Shown here piece after piece: positions 42,187-43,875 of a stretch of 43,875 nucleotides of DNA (within the stretch, counting starts at the first letter, position 1; each line of letters starts with the position of its first letter). This DNA is from an uncultured Synechococcus sp. (lineage in GTDB: Bacteria; Cyanobacteriota; Cyanobacteriia; Phormidesmidales; Phormidesmidaceae): positions 1 through 43,875 of the forward strand of contig CALDSK010000130.1 of NCBI GenBank assembly GCA_937911865.1, given 5' to 3'. Under the pieces are notes generated by a model, which worked only from the letters and a program-made list of their open reading frames with translations, ran no database searches and was not told where the DNA came from. The translations under genes and the position numbers were made by a program.

Positions 42187-42729
42187 ATGTCAGACCTCTT
42201 CGTCCAGATGAAGGAGCATCTCTTGGCCGACTGTGAGGCAATGCAGCCTAAAGCCGACCGGTCGATGACTTTTTTCCCTCTGGGTAGAGAGACCCCCGTG
42301 AATCAGAAGAATTTGCCTGAAGAAAGTGTTCTGCTGGACTGTAGTATCCAGGCGATTACAGGTGGTGAGAATGCTGGCATTCTTTCTCGGGTTATCTACC
42401 GCTTCTCGACTAAAGTGTCTGCCTCTTTAGAAGACGTTTTTCGCTATGAAGCCGCGCTCAATCAGCGGCTGATTCATTCAAAAGTTTTTGTTGTACAAGA
42501 TCTTGACGGTGACCAGGGTTACTATTTACGCATGGATACCGTCATTAAGGGCCGAGCGGAACGACGTGTCGTCTCTGCCTTTTTAGATGATGTCACTGAA
42601 GATGTGGCTATTTTACTGACTTATTTTGAGCATCCAGTCCTACAGAAACAACCACCGCAACAGGTGGAAGCTCCGTCTGGGACTCAGATGTCCTACGGAT
42701 TAAAGACGTTGTTCTGCCGATGCGGTTGA
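42187..42729 (+). CDS. Hypothetical protein, possibly YbjN/chaperone-like fold
   Basis: A 180-residue cytoplasmic protein I do not recognise. It reads as alternating strands and helices (VLLDCSIQAITGGENAGILSRVIYRFSTKVS; LEDVFRYEAALNQRLIHSKVFVVQDLDGDQGYYLRMDTVIKG; VVSAFLDDVTEDVAILLTYF). That order weakly recalls the YbjN/type III-chaperone fold, but I would not rely on it. The C-terminus ends in an odd LFCRCG. No neighbours on the same strand within 130 bp point to a role. Confidence 0.65.
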   Translation: MSDLFVQMKEHLLADCEAMQPKADRSMTFFPLGRETPVNQKNLPEESVLLDCSIQAITGGENAGILSRVIYRFSTKVSASLEDVFRYEAALNQRLIHSKVFVVQDLDGDQGYYLRMDTVIKGRAERRVVSAFLDDVTEDVAILLTYFEHPVLQKQPPQQVEAPSGTQMSYGLKTLFCRCG

Positions 42730-42761
42730 CTGCTCTGCCTAGTTGAACTCTGTGTGTGTGG

Positions 42762-42793
42762 TTGACTCTCATGCCGTAAGGCAAACATATAAT
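42762..42793 (+). promoter_or_regulatory. Promoter candidate for sixA with an internal palindrome
   Basis: TTGACT (42762-42767) and a perfect TATAAT (42788-42793) are 20 bp apart, longer than ideal. Between them is the palindrome TGCC-GTAA-GGCA (42772-42783), a possible operator. The transcript would start about 60 bp before the sixA ATG. Confidence 0.4.
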
Positions 42794-42860
42794 AGAAGCC
42801 GAAAACATATGTTGCCTTCTGAGTTATACCTAAGTCATATGGGTCGTAAAAGTCTAGGCT

Positions 42861-43355
42861 ATGAAAAAGCTACACCTTATCCGTCATGCTAAGTCTAGTT
42901 GGCGCGATCGCGCGATCGCTGATATCGATCGGCCACTCAATCAGCGAGGGTTAAAGTCTTGCTCGGTGATGGCAGGGCAAATAGTAAAGGCCGGTTGCCA
43001 CTTTGAACAGGTGTTTTGCAGCCCGGCTGTTCGGGCGCAGACAACGATAGAACAGATTGCCAAGCAGCTTTCGGAGAAGTCTATAGAGTGGCGGATTGAT
43101 TCGGCTCTCTATACGTTTGAGTATGAGGCTCTACTGAACTGGTGCCAGGCTTTGGACGAATCGCTACCAGAGGCTGTTGTGGTGGGCCACAATAACGCAA
43201 TTACAGATTTTGTTAATTGGGTAGGCGACTACACCATCGAAAACGTGCCGACCTGCGGATATGTTCAGTTAGCTTTTGACACGACCTCGTGGCGCGAGCT
43301 GTCGGCAGATTCTGCTGAAGTGTTGAGCTTTCTCAAGCCAAAAATGTTTATGTAG
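42861..43355 (+). CDS. sixA: SixA-like phosphohistidine phosphatase
   Basis: A 164-residue histidine phosphatase of the SixA group. LHLIRHAKSSW carries the catalytic RH pair (Arg8-His9), VFCSPAVRAQTT the second phosphate-binding Arg, and VVVGHNNAI the second catalytic His. SixA removes phosphate from histidine-containing phosphocarriers in E. coli; the cyanobacterial target is not known. It is complete and of normal length. Confidence 0.92.
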   Translation: MKKLHLIRHAKSSWRDRAIADIDRPLNQRGLKSCSVMAGQIVKAGCHFEQVFCSPAVRAQTTIEQIAKQLSEKSIEWRIDSALYTFEYEALLNWCQALDESLPEAVVVGHNNAITDFVNWVGDYTIENVPTCGYVQLAFDTTSWRELSADSAEVLSFLKPKMFM

Positions 43356-43437
43356 AGAGCATTCGAGTTGCTTGTGGCTAGGCGCTGTATAGTGTTGCTA
43401 GATTTCATGACTATCTCATGACTTTAGGAGCAATACG

Positions 43438-43875
43438 ATGACTATCTCGATGTATCAGGCTTCAGTTCCTCCATTAATGCGCACTCTGACTAATTTGGTG
43501 AACATTTTAGAGAAGGGGGCCGCTCATGCAGAGGCTAAAAGCATAGAGCCGACGGTGTTGTCCAGTAGCCGACTGTACCCGGATATGTTTCCGCTTGCTA
43601 AGCAGGTGCAGATTGCTTCAGATATTGCTCGGCGAGGCGTTGCCCAATTAGCAGGGGTCGAAGCTCCTGTTATGGAAGATACGGAAACTACATTTGCTGA
43701 ACTCATCGACCGGCTGAAAAAGAGTATTGACTATTTGAAAACTTTCTCGGCTGAACAGATTGATGGTAGTGAAGAAAAAGAGGTGACACTTCCAATTGGC
43801 GGAGGTGATACCATGGTCATGCAGGGCTGGCCATTTTTAACGTTTTTTGTGATGACTAATGTCTACTTTCACGTG
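43438..43875 (+). CDS. DUF1993 family protein (3' truncated by window edge)
   Basis: The frame runs from the ATG at 43438 to the window end (146 residues) without a stop. AGGAG at 43426-43430 is a good ribosome site. MYQASVPPLMRTLTNLVNILEKGAAHAEAK, SSRLYPDMFPLAKQVQIASDIARRGVAQLAG and the final PFLTFFVMTNVYFHV match DUF1993, a DinB-like four-helix family of unknown function. About 20-30 residues are probably missing. Confidence 0.88.
   Translation, partial: MTISMYQASVPPLMRTLTNLVNILEKGAAHAEAKSIEPTVLSSSRLYPDMFPLAKQVQIASDIARRGVAQLAGVEAPVMEDTETTFAELIDRLKKSIDYLKTFSAEQIDGSEEKEVTLPIGGGDTMVMQGWPFLTFFVMTNVYFHV

Overview
The window is cyanobacterial chromosome. The HIP1 palindrome (GCGATCGC and its CGATCG core) recurs throughout. 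Several genes belong to families I know mainly from cyanobacteria: DUF3038, cyanobacterial sulfiredoxin, filamentous-haemagglutinin exoproteins paired with CHAT proteins, and many Uma2 genes. PEP-CTERM, two-partner-secretion and CHAT genes suggest a surface-attached or filamentous type with a large secretome, but the sequence does not fix the genus. I see no rRNA, tRNA, CRISPR array, transposase or prophage.

Layout. (1) 1-7537 is an envelope/secretome region. It holds the end of a hemolysin-type calcium-binding-like protein, a long non-coding stretch, then a tight same-strand run: PEP-CTERM protein, 970-aa TPS exoprotein, exported TPR-CHAT protease. (2) 7582-11023 holds two glycosyltransferases of the TIGR04282/TIGR04283 type linked to arsenosugar synthesis, with a rhodanese, a DUF547 protein and a UbiG-like methyltransferase. 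(3) 11064-15436 is a ClpB disaggregase with an unusual 69-residue acidic tail, flanked by two Uma2 genes. (4) 15453-24634 is mixed housekeeping: glyoxalase I, enolase, a sulfite-oxidase-like molybdoenzyme, TPR and Sel1 proteins, a metallophosphoesterase, a Crp/Fnr regulator and a PolX-like HhH protein without catalytic domains. (5) 24631-29603 holds a universal stress protein, a SpoIID/LytB protein, sulfiredoxin with an HTH/GrpE-like partner, and a YkuE-like phosphoesterase. (6) 29746-37408 holds argB, aroK, DUF3038, two exported PPC-like proteins, a class 3 lipase and a Nif3-like protein. (7) 37701-43875 holds a REC-GAF-PP2C phosphatase overlapping an RsbW-like kinase, a VanX-like dipeptidase with hisH, a C15 peptidase-like protein, an unknown protein, SixA and the start of a DUF1993 gene.

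The most unexpected structure is not a gene. Short tandem duplications (10-22 bp, mostly two copies, each with its own sequence) sit at gene ends, often around the stop codon. By my reading 7 of the 10 convergent gene junctions carry one. The best candidate functional system is the PEP-CTERM / TPS exoprotein / CHAT operon at 1160-7537, where an exported CHAT protease is encoded 3 bp after a secreted beta-helix protein. All functions here are read from motifs by eye; no database search was run.
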